64,000 nucleotides of DNA from Microbacterium sp. A20 (GCF_004794515.1 NZ_SSDF01000082.1:1-64000); one strand, 5' to 3'. Numbered from the stretch's first letter, positions 17,479 through 28,091 are shown. Translations and numbers: made by a program. The notes: generated from the sequence alone by a model not told the origin.

Positions 17479-18444
17479 ATGTCACTCGCCACCCGCCGCG
17501 AGGGCCGCACCAAGCTGCCGCCCGAACAGCCGTCGATCCCGCAGCGCAGCGGTGGGACCGGTGCCTACTGGTTCTACCTGCTCCCCGGCTTCGTGCTCCT
17601 GCTCATCGTCGTGATCGTTCCGCTCATCTGGAACGTGTACCTCACCTTCACGAAGTGGAAGGGGGTGCGCGCACCGGAGTTCATCGGGCTCGAGAACTGG
17701 CAGAAGATCCTCACCGACAGCGACTTCTGGACCTCGTTCACCAACTCGGTGTGGATGATCATCGCGATGGTCGTGGTGCCGACGATCGTGGGGCTCGTCG
17801 TCGCCGCACTCCTGTTCGACGTGGTCGGACGCAAGTTCGGCGGCAAGGTCGGCAGCTTCCTCCGGGCCACCTACTACCTTCCGCAGATCCTCCCCATCGC
17901 CGTCGCCGGCATCGTGATCGGCTGGATCGTGCGCCCGGGCAGCGATGGTGCCCTCAACCAGATGCTCGGCTGGTTCGGCCTGCCCGCCTACGACTGGCTC
18001 GGCCAGATGCCGTCCGCGCTCATCGTGCTCATGGTCGTGATGGTGTGGGTGCAGCTCGGCTACCCCGTCGTGGTCTTCATGGCCGCACTCCAGCGCGTCG
18101 ACCCGGAGTTGTACGAGGCTGCGGAGCTCGACGGCGCGAACTGGTTCCAGCGGTTCTCGGCGATCACGATGAGCATCATCCGCCCGGAGATCTTCGTCGT
18201 CACCCTGACCTGCACGATCGCCGCGCTCAAGGTGTTCGGTCCGGTCTACATCATCACCCGCGGAGGCCCGGCCGGCGCCACCCTGGTGCCTGCTTACTAC
18301 GCCTACCAGGAGTTCTTCACGAAGCGGAACGTCGGCTACGGCGCCACGATCGCCACCGTCCTCACCATCGTCGTCGTGATCGTGTCGATCATCTTCATCC
18401 GCGTCCAGAACTCCCTCGAGCGCAAGGAAAGGGCGGGTCTGTGA
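17479..18444 (+). CDS. ABC sugar transporter permease (MalF/UgpA type)
   Basis: A 321-residue membrane protein with six predicted helices; the first is WFYLLPGFVLLLIVVIVPLI at about residues 36-55. The cytoplasmic EAA loop is YEAAELDGANWFQRFSAITM, the contact site for the ATPase. The start at 17479 is preferred over the in-frame ATG at 17473 because GGAG lies 6 bp before it. It pairs with the next gene. The stop overlaps the next start by one base. No ATPase is encoded in this operon, so the shared MsiK/UgpC-type ATPase is presumably elsewhere in the genome. Confidence 0.93.
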   Translation: MSLATRREGRTKLPPEQPSIPQRSGGTGAYWFYLLPGFVLLLIVVIVPLIWNVYLTFTKWKGVRAPEFIGLENWQKILTDSDFWTSFTNSVWMIIAMVVVPTIVGLVVAALLFDVVGRKFGGKVGSFLRATYYLPQILPIAVAGIVIGWIVRPGSDGALNQMLGWFGLPAYDWLGQMPSALIVLMVVMVWVQLGYPVVVFMAALQRVDPELYEAAELDGANWFQRFSAITMSIIRPEIFVVTLTCTIAALKVFGPVYIITRGGPAGATLVPAYYAYQEFFTKRNVGYGATIATVLTIVVVIVSIIFIRVQNSLERKERAGL

Positions 18445-19331
18445 TGCACGCCACCACCGCCATCGTCACCGGAAAGCCCGCCAAGACGCGCCCGCGCGGC
18501 GGCATGACCAAGAAGCGCCCGATCGACTGGCTGCTGCTCGCGCTGGTCATCGTCGGAGCGCTGCTGGTCATCGCGCCGTTCTACCTGGTTCTCGTGAACT
18601 CCTTCAAGTCGCCCGTCGACTACGCCACCTCCGGTCCCCTCGCCCTCCCCGAGTCGCTCGACTTCGGCGGCATCATCAAGTTCTGGGAGCGGGTGAACTT
18701 CCCGGAGAAGGTGTGGAACTCGATCTTCATCGCCGGGATCGTGTCGGTGCTCGCGGTCGTCATCTCGATGCTCAACGCCTTCGCGATCGGCATCGGCCGC
18801 GTGCGCGGTCGCTCGTGGATCGTGCTGCTCTTCCTCATGGCGAACCTCCTGCCGCAGGAGGCGCTGCTCTACCCGCTGTATTACATGTTCAAATCCGTCG
18901 GACTGTACGACAACGTGTGGTCGGTGATCATCGTGTTCACCGTCATCCAGGCGGCGTTCGGCACCTACCTGCTCTCGTCCGTGTACGGCACCTTCCCCAA
19001 GGAGGTCCTCGAGGCCGCGTCGCTCGACGGTGCCAGCCGCTGGCAGATCCTGTGGCGCGTGATCTTCCCGATCAGCCGTCCGACGCTCTCGGTGCTCCTG
19101 ATCTTCTTCTTCATCTGGACCTGGAACGAGTTCCTCATCCCGCTGACGTTCCTCGCCTCCAACGCGAATCAGACGGTTCCGGTGGCCATCAGCGTGCTCC
19201 AGGGCGACCGGCTGATGGACGTGACCACCACGAGCGCCTCGGCGCTGCTCGGCATCATCCCGACGCTCATCTTCTTCCTCATCTTCCAACGCACCCTCAC
19301 CAGGGGCATCACCGCAGGAGCAGTCAAGTAA
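18444..19331 (+). CDS. ABC sugar transporter permease (MalG/UgpE type)
   Basis: A 295-residue inner-membrane permease with six helices, the first at about residues 33-55 (WLLLALVIVGALLVIAPFYL). Its EAA loop is LEAASLDGASRWQILWRVIF, followed by P-I-S-R-P. It forms the heterodimeric channel with the preceding permease. The ATG lies in TGATG and overlaps the previous stop, indicating coupling. It overlaps the alpha-xylosidase start by one base. Confidence 0.93.
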   Translation: MHATTAIVTGKPAKTRPRGGMTKKRPIDWLLLALVIVGALLVIAPFYLVLVNSFKSPVDYATSGPLALPESLDFGGIIKFWERVNFPEKVWNSIFIAGIVSVLAVVISMLNAFAIGIGRVRGRSWIVLLFLMANLLPQEALLYPLYYMFKSVGLYDNVWSVIIVFTVIQAAFGTYLLSSVYGTFPKEVLEAASLDGASRWQILWRVIFPISRPTLSVLLIFFFIWTWNEFLIPLTFLASNANQTVPVAISVLQGDRLMDVTTTSASALLGIIPTLIFFLIFQRTLTRGITAGAVK

Positions 19332-21565
19332 TGAAGTTCACCGACGGGTTCTGGCAGCTGCGCCCCGGGGTCACGGCGCTCTACGCGCAGGAGGCCTACG
19401 ACATCGCCGAGACCGATGAGACTCCCGACGGGGCCGGCATCGTCATCACGGCACCCACGATGGTCATCGCGAAGCGCGGCGACACCCTCAACCGGCCCGT
19501 GCTCACCACCACCCTCTCCTCCCCCGCCGAGGGCGTCATCCGCGTGCGCATCGCGCATCACGCCGGCGGTCGATGGCACGGCGGATTCACGCTGCCGGGC
19601 GCGGGCGCCGGCACTGCCTCGATCTCCCTCGGCGACCAGGGGGGCGTGCTGGACGCCGGGTCGCTGGTCGCCCGCATCGCCCCCGGCGATCCGTGGGACC
19701 TGTCGTTCGAGGTCGACGGCCGCCGAGTGACCGGCAGCGGCCACAAGGCGCAGGGCTACGTGCGGCTGGCGGACGACGCGCAGGTCGATCGCGGGATCGT
19801 CGGCAACGGGCGCCAGGGCGGCGCGGCGCCCCGAGCATCCGCCTACGTGCACGAGCAGCTCGACCTGGGCGTCGGGGAGCACGTGTACGGGCTCGGCGAG
19901 CGCTTCGGACCGCTGGTGAAGAACGGTCAGACCGTGGAGATCTGGAACGCCGACGGCGGCACCTCCAGCGAGCAGGCCTACAAGAACGTCCCGTTCCACC
20001 TCTCGGATCGCGGCTACGGCGTGCTCGTGAACGACCCGGGCCACGTCTCGTACGAGATCGGCTCGGAATCCGTCGAGCGCGTGCAGTTCTCGGTCTCCGG
20101 CGAAGTGCTCGAGTACTTCGTGATCGCGGGCCCGACGCCGAAGGACGTGCTCGGTCGCTACACGGCCCTCACCGGCCGCCCGCCCGTGGTCCCCGCCTGG
20201 TCGTACGGGCTGTGGCTGTCGACGAGCTTCACGACCGACTACGACGAGCAGACCGTGAACTCGTTCATCGACGAGATGTCCGCACGCGAGCTGCCGGTCT
20301 CCGTCTTCCACTTCGACTGCTTCTGGATGCGCGAGTTCCAGTGGTGCGACTTCGAGTGGGATCCGCGGGTGTTCCCCGACCCCGAGGGGATGCTCGGGCG
20401 CCTGCACGACAAGGATCTGCGGGTCTGCGTGTGGATCAACCCCTACATCGCCCAGCGCTCCCCGCTGTTCCGCGAAGCCGCCGATCAGGGCTTCCTGGTG
20501 AAGCGCGCCGATGGCTCGGTGTGGCAGTGGGACCTCTGGCAGGCCGGCATGGGCCTGGTCGACTTCACGAATCCCGACGCCACAGCCTGGTACCAGTCGA
20601 AGCTGCGGGGCCTCGTCGCCCAGGGCGTGGACTGCTTCAAGACCGACTTCGGCGAGCGCATCCCCACGGATGTCGTCTGGGCCGACGGCGCAGCCCCCGA
20701 GCGCATGCACAACCTCTACACCGAGCTCTACAACCGCGCGGTGTTCGACGTGCTCACCGAGACGCGCGGGGAGGGCGACGCGGTGCTGTTCGCGCGCTCG
20801 GCGACCGCGGGCGGGCAGAGCATGCCCGTGCACTGGGGCGGCGACTCCACCTCGACCTACACGTCGATGGCCGAGACGCTGCGCGGAGGGCTGTCGCTCG
20901 CCCTCTCGGGCTTCGCCTTCTGGAGCCACGACATCGGCGGGTTCGAGGGCATGCCGGATGCCGGTGTCTTCAAGCGCTGGACGGCCTTCGGGCTGCTCGG
21001 TTCGCACTCACGCTTCCACGGGTCGAGCTCGTACCGGGTGCCGTGGGCGTTCGACGAGGAGGCCGTCGAGGTGACGCGCCAGTTCACGCACCTCAAGATG
21101 CGCCTCATGCCGTACCTGTACCAGCAGGGGCTGGATGCCGCGGCGACGGGCGTGCCGCTGATGCGTCCGATGATGCTGGAGTTCCCCGAGGATCCGGCCA
21201 CCGCCTACCTCGACCGGCAGTACATGCTGGGGGCCGACCTGCTCGTCGCTCCGGTGTTCACCGAAGACGGAGAGGTCGACTTCTACCTCCCCGCCGGGGA
21301 GTGGACCTCGCTGCTCACGGGCGAGACCGTGACCGGCGGCGGCTGGCGACGTGAGAAGCACGGGTTCGACTCGCTGCCGCTGTACGTGCGGCCGGGCACG
21401 GCGCTCCCCTGGGGTGCACGGGTCGACCGCCCGGATTACGACTACCATGACGGACTGCGGCTCCGGGTCTTCCCCGGCGGCGCCGGCAGCACTACGGTCA
21501 CGGTGACGGACCCCGATGGCCGCGCCGAGGACTACACCGTCGACCTCGAGGAGATCACCGCATGA
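19331..21565 (+). CDS. Alpha-xylosidase, GH31 (YicI type)
   Basis: A 744-residue GH31 enzyme that removes alpha-1,6-linked xylose from the non-reducing end of xyloglucan oligosaccharides such as isoprimeverose. The nucleophile is Asp439 in CFKTDFGE and the acid/base is Asp505 in [10 protein letters not shown]. The Cys330-Phe331 pair in FHFDCFWM, just before [11 protein letters not shown], matches the Cys-Phe that favours xylose over glucose in E. coli YicI. There is no signal peptide, so it acts on imported sugar. It is translated from an ATG overlapping the permease stop and overlaps the GH1 gene by 4 bp. Substrate assignment rests on this motif and the operon. Confidence 0.9.
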   Translation: MKFTDGFWQLRPGVTALYAQEAYDIAETDETPDGAGIVITAPTMVIAKRGDTLNRPVLTTTLSSPAEGVIRVRIAHHAGGRWHGGFTLPGAGAGTASISLGDQGGVLDAGSLVARIAPGDPWDLSFEVDGRRVTGSGHKAQGYVRLADDAQVDRGIVGNGRQGGAAPRASAYVHEQLDLGVGEHVYGLGERFGPLVKNGQTVEIWNADGGTSSEQAYKNVPFHLSDRGYGVLVNDPGHVSYEIGSESVERVQFSVSGEVLEYFVIAGPTPKDVLGRYTALTGRPPVVPAWSYGLWLSTSFTTDYDEQTVNSFIDEMSARELPVSVFHFDCFWMREFQWCDFEWDPRVFPDPEGMLGRLHDKDLRVCVWINPYIAQRSPLFREAADQGFLVKRADGSVWQWDLWQAGMGLVDFTNPDATAWYQSKLRGLVAQGVDCFKTDFGERIPTDVVWADGAAPERMHNLYTELYNRAVFDVLTETRGEGDAVLFARSATAGGQSMPVHWGGDSTSTYTSMAETLRGGLSLALSGFAFWSHDIGGFEGMPDAGVFKRWTAFGLLGSHSRFHGSSSYRVPWAFDEEAVEVTRQFTHLKMRLMPYLYQQGLDAAATGVPLMRPMMLEFPEDPATAYLDRQYMLGADLLVAPVFTEDGEVDFYLPAGEWTSLLTGETVTGGGWRREKHGFDSLPLYVRPGTALPWGARVDRPDYDYHDGLRLRVFPGGAGSTTVTVTDPDGRAEDYTVDLEEITA

Positions 21566-23001
21566 CCAGCCTGCTCACGCCCCGCGATGACTACCGCGGC
21601 TCCGGCCTGGTGTTCCCCGATGGGTTCACGTTCGGATCCGCCACGGCCTCGTACCAGATCGAGGGAGCGGCAGCCGAAGACGGCCGGACCCCGTCGATCT
21701 GGGACACCTTCAGCAAGACACCGGGTCGGGTCTGGAACGGGGACACGGGCGACGTCGCGTGCGATCACTACCATCGCGTGGACGAGGACCTCGATCTGAT
21801 GTCCGACCTCGGGCTCGAGGCCTATCGGTTCTCGATCGCCTGGCCGCGTATCGTCCCCGCGGCGTCCGGCGAAGTGAACCAGGCCGGGATCGATTTCTAC
21901 TCCCGCCTGGTCGACGGGCTGCTCGAGCGCGGAATCCGTCCGGTGGCGACGCTCTACCACTGGGACCTCCCGCAGTATCTCGAGGATGCCGGTGGCTGGA
22001 CATCGCGAGCGACCACCGACGCCTTCGAGCGCTACGCCGAGATCATGGGCACGGCCCTCGGCGACCGCGTGCACACCTGGACGACCCTCAACGAGCCGTG
22101 GTGCTCCGCCTATCTCGGCTACGGCCAGGGCGGCCACGCACCGGGACGCCACGAACCGGCATCGGCGCTGTCGGCCGTCCACCACCTCAACCTCGCCCAC
22201 GGGCGCGCCCTGCAGGCGCTTCGCGCGACCTCCACCGGCGACCCCGACTACTCCGTCACCCTGAACTTCCACGTGCTGCGCGGACAGGGAGACGGCGCCG
22301 CGGAGGCGATGCGCCGCATCGACGCTCTCGCCAACCGCGCGTTCACCGGCCCGATGCTGCGCGGCGAGTACCCGGCCGATCTGCTCGAGGACACCGCATC
22401 GGTCACCGACTGGGGTTTCGTGCAGGACGGTGACCTCGCCACGATCGCCCAGCCGATCGACGTGCTCGGCGTGAACTACTACTCGACCGCGACCGTGCGC
22501 CTCTGGGACGGCGTCTCGCCGAAGCAGCAGAACGACGGACACAAGGGTGCCGCCGGCGGAACGGCCTGGCCCGGCAGCGACCAGCTGGTCGAGTTCGTGG
22601 AGCAGCCCGGCCCCTACACCGCGATGGGCTGGAACATCGCTCCGGAGGGCCTCGAGGAGCTGCTGGTGTCACTCTCCGAGCAGTTCCCCGAGCAGGCGCT
22701 CATGGTCACCGAGAACGGCGCCGCATTCGAAGACGAGGTCGCCGCAGACGGTGCGGTTCACGACGTCGAGCGCACCGACTACCTGCGCCGCCACTTCACC
22801 GCGGCGCACCGGGCGATCGAACGCGGTGTGGACCTGCGGGGGTACTTCGTGTGGTCGCTGCTCGACAACTTCGAGTGGGGATACGGCTACGCCAAGCGGT
22901 TCGGGATCGTGCGGGTCGACTTCGACGACCTCGCACGCACCGTGAAGGACTCCGGCCTCTGGTACCGGGAACTCATCCGCACCCGCACCGTGGAGGGCTG
23001 A
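21562..23001 (+). CDS. Beta-glucosidase, GH1
   Basis: A 479-residue family 1 glycoside hydrolase. The acid/base is Glu178 in TLNEPW, the nucleophile is Glu384 in MVTENG, and the signature [15 protein letters not shown] is at residues 22-36. The conserved [17 protein letters not shown] closes the barrel. It lacks a signal peptide. As the last gene of the operon it probably removes glucose units exposed by the alpha-xylosidase, so the two enzymes alternate along a xyloglucan oligosaccharide in the cytoplasm. It is convergent with the coiled-coil gene, with 28 bp between stops. Confidence 0.93.
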   Translation: MTSLLTPRDDYRGSGLVFPDGFTFGSATASYQIEGAAAEDGRTPSIWDTFSKTPGRVWNGDTGDVACDHYHRVDEDLDLMSDLGLEAYRFSIAWPRIVPAASGEVNQAGIDFYSRLVDGLLERGIRPVATLYHWDLPQYLEDAGGWTSRATTDAFERYAEIMGTALGDRVHTWTTLNEPWCSAYLGYGQGGHAPGRHEPASALSAVHHLNLAHGRALQALRATSTGDPDYSVTLNFHVLRGQGDGAAEAMRRIDALANRAFTGPMLRGEYPADLLEDTASVTDWGFVQDGDLATIAQPIDVLGVNYYSTATVRLWDGVSPKQQNDGHKGAAGGTAWPGSDQLVEFVEQPGPYTAMGWNIAPEGLEELLVSLSEQFPEQALMVTENGAAFEDEVAADGAVHDVERTDYLRRHFTAAHRAIERGVDLRGYFVWSLLDNFEWGYGYAKRFGIVRVDFDDLARTVKDSGLWYRELIRTRTVEG

Positions 23002-23029
23002 CCTCGCTCCGGGCGTCGCCGGGCGGCCG

Positions 23030-23845
23030 TCAGGGACGGTCGTCCGGCTTGCCGGGCCTCTTGCGGTTGGTCCAGGCGGCGATGGCGGATGCCGCCGCAC
23101 CGGCAGCACGGTCGATCGCCTCGGCCGAGCGGCTCAGCATGTCCTGCGCCGCATCCTGCCAGGCCGCGTTCGGCGGGGCCTCACCGGCCTGGACCCTCGC
23201 CGCATGCTCCGCCGCCTCGAAGGCGCGCTCGAGCTCGGAGACGGCGTCGCGGTAGGCCGCGAAGTCGGCAGGGGTGGTCTTGCCCGAGACCGCGCGCCGC
23301 ATCTCGGCCGCGTGTCCGGATGCCCGCAGGTACGCCGCCGTGGCGGGGAGCTTGACGTCGGTCATCGCGGGATAGGCGATCTGGAGCGCGGGGTCGGTCT
23401 CGTACCGCATCCACCGGACCGTCACGGCATCGTGCGCGGCATGCAGCCGTTCCACGGGACCGGGCTCGGAGGCCGTCGGCACCGCCGCACGTGCGGCGTT
23501 CAGGCGCACCTGCCGGGCGCGCACGTCGGCCGAGGCCGCTTTGGCGTCGCGCTCCCGCTCCTTGAGCATCCGTCGCGCTCCGGCGACCTGCTCGGCCGTC
23601 GCGCGCTGCGCCGCACGTTCCGCCGTGACGCGGGCGAGGTCTGCGCGGGCGATCTTCAGCGCGATGCGTCGCTCGGACGCGATCCGCTGCGCGGTCCTGA
23701 GGTCCTGACGCGCTGCATCGACCTCGAGCCGGCGCCCGCTCATCGTGCTGCTCCGGCGACGCAGACCGAACGCGCCGGCCGTTCCCGCAGCGACTGCGGT
23801 CGGCGCGATCCACCACCACTCGGCGGCGAGCAGCAAAGGATCCAT
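23030..23845 (-). CDS. Membrane-anchored coiled-coil protein of unknown function
   Basis: A 271-residue protein I do not recognise as a named family. It has a short N-terminal membrane or anchor segment (residues 4-28, WWWIAPTAVAAGTAGAFGL), an Arg-rich stop-transfer and then about 85 residues of Arg/Ala/Glu-rich heptads (about 38-122) predicting a long coiled coil. A helical C-terminal half follows, and the tail is Lys/Arg/Pro-rich. A leaderless -10 box TAGCAT lies 6 bp before the ATG. A hairpin separates it from the ABC exporter genes upstream. A structural or envelope role is possible but unproven. Confidence 0.7.
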   Translation of the reverse strand: MDPLLLAAEWWWIAPTAVAAGTAGAFGLRRRSSTMSGRRLEVDAARQDLRTAQRIASERRIALKIARADLARVTAERAAQRATAEQVAGARRMLKERERDAKAASADVRARQVRLNAARAAVPTASEPGPVERLHAAHDAVTVRWMRYETDPALQIAYPAMTDVKLPATAAYLRASGHAAEMRRAVSGKTTPADFAAYRDAVSELERAFEAAEHAARVQAGEAPPNAAWQDAAQDMLSRSAEAIDRAAGAAASAIAAWTNRKRPGKPDDRP

Positions 23846-23851
23846 GATCCG

Positions 23852-23857
23852 ATGCTA
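23852..23857 (-). promoter_or_regulatory. -10 box of a leaderless promoter for the coiled-coil protein
   Basis: TAGCAT on the minus strand, 6 bp before the ATG at 23845, with no Shine-Dalgarno sequence. Confidence 0.5.
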
Positions 23858-23917
23858 CCCAGGCGCGGCGACCGACGGATCCCCTGTGCCGCGCGCTCGG
23901 GGCCGATCCCCACCCCC

Positions 23918-23944
23918 GCGGGCACGGGGTGTTCCCGTGCCCGC
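23918..23944 (-). terminator. Terminator after the ABC exporter operon
   Basis: GCGGGCACGGG, loop GTGTT, CCCGTGCCCGC, a perfect 11-bp stem 22 bp past the stop of the downstream exporter gene. A C-rich stretch rather than a T run follows, as is common in high-GC actinobacteria. Confidence 0.7.
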
Positions 23945-23966
23945 AGAGGTGAGGTGATCGGCGTCA

Positions 23967-25781
23967 TCAGACCAGTGTCTCCTGCCAGGCCGCATGCAGC
24001 TGGGCGAACTTGCCGGTACCGCCGATGAGCGCGGCGGGAGTGTCGTCCTCGATGATCCGTCCGTGCTCCATCACCAGCACCCGGTCGGCGATCGCGACCG
24101 TCGACAGGCGGTGCGCGATGATGATCGCGGTGCGGTCCTTGAGCAGGGTCTGCAGCGCATCCTGGATCAGCCGCTCCGACGGGATGTCCAGCGAGGCGGT
24201 GGCCTCGTCGAGGATCAGCACGGCGGGGTCGGCGAGGAACGCCCTGGCGAACGAGATGAGCTGACGCTGGCCGGCCGAGACTCGCCCACCGCGCTTGTTC
24301 ACATCGGTGCCGTAGCCGTCGGGCAGCGAGGAGATGAACGCGTCCGCTCCCACCGCACGTGCGGCCGCCCTGATCTCGTCGAGCGACGCATCCGGCTTGC
24401 CGAGTGCGATGTTGTCGGCCACCGTTCCGCTGAACAGGTAGGCCTCCTGCGTGACCATGACGATCGCGCGGCGGAGGTCCTTCGGGTGCAGCGAGCGGAG
24501 GTCGATGTCATCGAGCGTGACCCGTCCCTCGGAGGGGTCGTAGAACCGCGAGATGAGCTTGGCCAGCGTGGACTTGCCCGCGCCGGTCGTGCCCACCAGG
24601 GCGATCGTCTCCCCGGCGGGGATGTCGAGCGAGAAGTTCGGGAGGATCGTCTTCTCGCCGTTGTAGCCGAAGGTCACCTCGTCGAACCGGATGTGACCAC
24701 GAGACTCCCACAGGTCGACCGGCTTCTCGGGATCCGGAACCGTCGGCACCTCCTCGAGCACGCCCGACACCTTCTCCAGCGCGGCCGTGGCCGACTGGTA
24801 GGAGTTCAGGAACATCGCGATCTCCTGCATCGGAGCGAAGAAGTTCCGGACGTACAGGACTGCCGAGAGCAGCACACCGACGGTGAGCGCCCCCTCCGAG
24901 ACGCGGATGCCGCCCCACAGCACGACGATGCCCAGCACGAGAGCTGCGACGCCCATGAGACCGGGCTCGAACGTGCCGAACAGCAGCATCGAGCGACGGT
25001 TGACATCGCGGTACTCCCCCGCGATCTCCTGGAACGACTTGTCGTTGCGCGGCTCCTTGCGGAACGCCTTGACGGCGCGGATACCCGTCATCGTCTCGAC
25101 GAACTGCACGATCACCTTCGCGCTGATCACGCGCGACTCGCGGTAGACCAGCTGCGAGCGCGAGTAGAACCACTTCATCAGGAAGAACAGCGGCACGCCG
25201 CCGATCGCGAGGATCAGGCCGGACTGCCAGTCCCAGAAGCACAGCGCGATGAAGGTGAAGAGTCCGAAGAGCACGCCGGAGACGAGCTCGTTCAGGCCGC
25301 CGTCGAGGAGCTCCTTGATCGAATCGAGGTCACTCGTCTGGCGCGAGATGATGCGCCCGGAGGTGTACGACTCGTGGAACTCCAGGCTGAGGCGCTGGGT
25401 GTGCAGGAAGATCCGCTTGCGCAGATCGAGCAGCACCGCCTGCGTCAGCTTGGCGGCGATGATGACGTACCAGGCGATCATCACGGCGGCCAGGATGCCG
25501 GCGGCCAGGTAGATGCCGCCGATCATGAATGTCGGCATCCAGTCGGCCTGGTCGATGGCTGCCGGCAGGGCACGGTCGAGGCCGATGCTGATCAGGATGG
25601 GACCTGCGACCTGCAGCGCGGTCGAGATGATCAGCACGGCGGCGGCCAGCACGATCTGCGGCTTCAGCGGGCGCACCAGCGATCCGAGCAGCCGGAGCGA
25701 CCGACGACGGATCTCCCGGCTCTCCTCGCGGGTGTACTCGGAACGATCCTCGTCCTGGGTTCCGGTGATGGCGGAGCTCAT
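23967..25781 (-). CDS. ABC exporter half-transporter (canonical catalytic site partner)
   Basis: A 604-residue fusion of a six-helix membrane domain (about 35-330) and a nucleotide-binding domain (about 365-600). Walker A is GTTGAGKST, Walker B is [12 protein letters not shown] with the catalytic glutamate, and the H-loop is AHRLST. The signature reads RVSAGQRQ instead of LSGGQ. Its partner, encoded just upstream with a 4-bp overlap, has the opposite pattern (LSGGQ but Asp at the catalytic position). The pair therefore matches heterodimeric exporters such as BmrCD or TM287/288, with one active and one degenerate ATP site. The likely role is export of drugs or lipids; the substrate is unknown. 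Confidence 0.9.
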   Translation of the reverse strand: MSSAITGTQDEDRSEYTREESREIRRRSLRLLGSLVRPLKPQIVLAAAVLIISTALQVAGPILISIGLDRALPAAIDQADWMPTFMIGGIYLAAGILAAVMIAWYVIIAAKLTQAVLLDLRKRIFLHTQRLSLEFHESYTSGRIISRQTSDLDSIKELLDGGLNELVSGVLFGLFTFIALCFWDWQSGLILAIGGVPLFFLMKWFYSRSQLVYRESRVISAKVIVQFVETMTGIRAVKAFRKEPRNDKSFQEIAGEYRDVNRRSMLLFGTFEPGLMGVAALVLGIVVLWGGIRVSEGALTVGVLLSAVLYVRNFFAPMQEIAMFLNSYQSATAALEKVSGVLEEVPTVPDPEKPVDLWESRGHIRFDEVTFGYNGEKTILPNFSLDIPAGETIALVGTTGAGKSTLAKLISRFYDPSEGRVTLDDIDLRSLHPKDLRRAIVMVTQEAYLFSGTVADNIALGKPDASLDEIRAAARAVGADAFISSLPDGYGTDVNKRGGRVSAGQRQLISFARAFLADPAVLILDEATASLDIPSERLIQDALQTLLKDRTAIIIAHRLSTVAIADRVLVMEHGRIIEDDTPAALIGGTGKFAQLHAAWQETLV

Positions 25782-27730
25782 CGCTGCACCTCCTTCTCTT
25801 CATCGAACGTGGTTGCTGAGCCAGTCGAAGCATCGTCGGCGGCCTCGGCTCTGCGGCCCTCGCGGACCTCGTCCTCGACCTCGAGCTGCTCGTCGCGGAT
25901 GATCGGGATCGCCCCGGTCCGCGCCGCCTCCTCGGCCTCCAGGCTGGAGATCACGTGGCGGTAGTGCCGGCTCGTCTTCAGCAGCTCGGAGTGGGTGCCC
26001 ACCGCGGTGACGCGACCGGCCTCGAGCAGCGCGACCCGGTCGGCGAGCGCGACGGTCGAGGGACGGTGCGCCACGATCAGAGCCGTGGTCTCTGCGAGGA
26101 CGTGCCGCAGCGCCTCTTCCACGAGCGCCTCGGTGTCGACGTCGAGCGCCGACAGCGGGTCGTCGAGCACGAGCACCTTCGGCGCCGCCGCCACCGCGCG
26201 GGCGAGGGCGAGACGCTGACGCTGCCCACCGGAGAGGCTGAGCCCCTCCTCGCCGATCACGGTCTCGACGCCGTCGGGCAGCGAGTCCACGAACGACGCC
26301 TGCGCGACGTCGAGCGCTTCACGCAGCACGCGCTCGCCCTCTTCGCTGTGCACGTCGAGGTCGGCGCGGCCGAGCAGCACGTTCTCGCGCACGGTCGCCG
26401 AGAACAGCGTCGCATCCTCGAAGGCCATCGCGACGTGCCGGCGCAGCTCGGACAGCGGAAGATCGCGCACATCGACGCCGTCGAGCGTGACCTTGCCGCC
26501 CGTCACGTCGTACAGGCGCGTGGGCAGCGTCGTGAGCGTGGTCTTGCCGCTGCCGGTGAGACCGACGAGCGCCATGGTCTCGCCTGGGCGGAGGTCCAGG
26601 TCGATGCCGTCGAGCAGATCGCGTTCGTGGGACCCTGCGTCCTGATACCGGAAATGGGCGTTCACGAACGCCAGCTCTCCGCGCGGGTTCTCGATGTGCA
26701 CGGGGTTCTCCGGGTCCGTGATCGTGTTGGTCTCGGAGAAGATGTCGAACACGCGGTCGGTCGCCGTGCGGGCGTCGAGCATGAACGAGAACAGGAACCC
26801 GATCGACTCGATGGGCCAGCGGAGCACGACGGCCATCGCGAAGAACGCGAACAGCTGCGCCTCATCGATCTGCCCCTGCGAGATCAGCCAGATGCCGGAC
26901 ATCAGGCTGAGCCCGAACGCGATCTGCGGCATCATGTCGAGCCAGAACCAGATCGACGCGATCGCGCCGGCCTTGCTCATCTCGGTCTCGCGCAGAGTCT
27001 CGGCCTGACGGCTGAATCGGCTGAGCGCGTGCTTGCCACGGCCGAACGCCTTCAGCACGCGGATACCGTGCACGCTCTCCTCGACGCTGGTCGCGAGGTC
27101 GCCGGCCTGGTCCTGGCTGCGGCGGGTGAGCGCGCCGTAGCGCTTCTCGAACAGGTAGCCGCGGATCCACAGCGGGATCGCGGTGACCAGGAAGATCGTG
27201 CCGAGCAGCCAGTGCCAACGGAACAGCAGCACTGATCCGATGATGATCGTCAGGACATTGACGACGAGCAGCACGAGACCGAAGGCCAGCCAGCGGCGGA
27301 TGAGGCCGATGTCCTGCATCATGCGGCTGAGCAGCTGGCCGGAACCCCACCTGTCGTGGAACGAGACCGGAAGGGTCTGCAGGCGCGAGTACAGCTCGGT
27401 GCGCATCTTGTACTCGACCTCGGTCGAGGGGTTGAGCACGAACTGACGACGCAGCCAGACCATCAGCGCCTCGCCGAGGGCCAGCGCGAAGACCGCGAGG
27501 GCGCCCCAGACGATCGCGTTGATCTCGCCGGTGCGGACCGGCCCGCTGATGATCTGCTCGAGGACGATCGGGATCATCAGGGCGATGATCGCCGCGATGA
27601 GCGCGCTGGCCGCACCTCCGGCGAGCCGCCAGATGACGGGCTTCACGAAGGGCTTCAGCCGCCACAGCGCGGCCGGGGTGGAAAGGGTGGACGAGGGCGA
27701 GGGATTCTGCGCGGAAGGCGAGGAAGACAT
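25778..27730 (-). CDS. ABC exporter half-transporter (degenerate Walker B partner)
   Basis: A 650-residue half-exporter. Its membrane domain covers about 35-335 and its ATPase domain about 370-600. Walker A is GLTGSGKTT, the signature is [14 protein letters not shown], and Walker B is [12 protein letters not shown], in which the usual catalytic Glu is Asp. The H-loop is AHRPSTV. A C-terminal extension of about 40 residues is acidic and Thr/Ser-rich (EEVQR end). Together with the next gene it should form a heterodimer. The gene is preceded by an unusual leader: promoter, 21-codon ORF and hairpin (27775-27980). The start ATG at 27730 follows GAGAG. Confidence 0.9.
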   Translation of the reverse strand: MSSSPSAQNPSPSSTLSTPAALWRLKPFVKPVIWRLAGGAASALIAAIIALMIPIVLEQIISGPVRTGEINAIVWGALAVFALALGEALMVWLRRQFVLNPSTEVEYKMRTELYSRLQTLPVSFHDRWGSGQLLSRMMQDIGLIRRWLAFGLVLLVVNVLTIIIGSVLLFRWHWLLGTIFLVTAIPLWIRGYLFEKRYGALTRRSQDQAGDLATSVEESVHGIRVLKAFGRGKHALSRFSRQAETLRETEMSKAGAIASIWFWLDMMPQIAFGLSLMSGIWLISQGQIDEAQLFAFFAMAVVLRWPIESIGFLFSFMLDARTATDRVFDIFSETNTITDPENPVHIENPRGELAFVNAHFRYQDAGSHERDLLDGIDLDLRPGETMALVGLTGSGKTTLTTLPTRLYDVTGGKVTLDGVDVRDLPLSELRRHVAMAFEDATLFSATVRENVLLGRADLDVHSEEGERVLREALDVAQASFVDSLPDGVETVIGEEGLSLSGGQRQRLALARAVAAAPKVLVLDDPLSALDVDTEALVEEALRHVLAETTALIVAHRPSTVALADRVALLEAGRVTAVGTHSELLKTSRHYRHVISSLEAEEAARTGAIPIIRDEQLEVEDEVREGRRAEAADDASTGSATTFDEEKEVQR

Positions 27731-27774
27731 GTCTCTCAGACGAGTTTCGTATGGAATGCGGTTGCGGAAGGGGA

Positions 27775-27810
27775 CGGATGCGAGAGCGGACTCGCAGAGT
27801 CCGGCATCCG
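27775..27810 (-). promoter_or_regulatory. Leader hairpin between the short upstream ORF and the ABC exporter genes
   Basis: On the minus strand, CGGATGC then CGGACTC, loop TGC, GAGTCCG, a CTCTC bulge and GCATCCG. This gives a 14-bp two-part stem starting 21 nt after the stop of the 21-codon ORF and ending 44 nt before the exporter start. The 10-mer GTCCGCTCTC in its 3' arm (27782-27791) is repeated at the end of the short ORF (27836-27845). The 5' arm could therefore pair with either copy, the geometry expected of an attenuator. Confidence 0.5.
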
Positions 27811-27831
27811 ACGAAGAGGGGCGGGGTGGCT

Positions 27832-27897
27832 CTAGGAGAGCGGACGCGCCGGGGTCGAGCCGAGAGCTGCGATCCGCGCGGTGGCGATCGTGGTCAT
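27832..27897 (-). CDS. Short leader ORF (21 codons) upstream of the ABC exporter operon
   Basis: An ATG at 27897 is preceded by a near-perfect AGGAGG 5 bp upstream, the strongest ribosome binding site in the region. It opens a 21-residue frame starting MTTIATARI and ending ARPLS before TAG. It lies 47 nt after the inferred start of transcription and before a hairpin. I read it as a regulatory leader peptide for the exporter, analogous in arrangement to bmrB before bmrCD in Bacillus subtilis. The frame stays open back to 28191, but no ribosome site supports a longer protein. It could also be a small functional peptide. Confidence 0.5.
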   Translation of the reverse strand: MTTIATARIAALGSTPARPLS

Positions 27898-27950
27898 GGT
27901 GTCCTCCTCAGGGGCTCGGCTGTGTCGTCCGGTTGGCGCGACAGCCCACC

Positions 27951-27980
27951 AGCCTATTGCTGTGAACCAGCTGAACACAA
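27951..27980 (-). promoter_or_regulatory. Promoter of the ABC exporter leader transcript
   Basis: On the minus strand, -35 TTGTGT (27975-27980), an 18-bp spacer and -10 TAGGCT (27951-27956). It would start RNA near 27944. It lies within a 361-bp stretch (27731-28091) that has no full-size gene and holds only this promoter, the short ORF and the hairpin. I see nothing certain in 27981-28091. Confidence 0.5.
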
Positions 27981-28091
27981 GACGCATTCCCGATTTGTTC
28001 GGCGTCTTTCCTGCGTCGGGGCCGGCGTCCTGTGTCCGAGCATGCTTTCGCCGCGCCGCCGGATACCGGCAGCGCGGCGAACATGAGTCGT

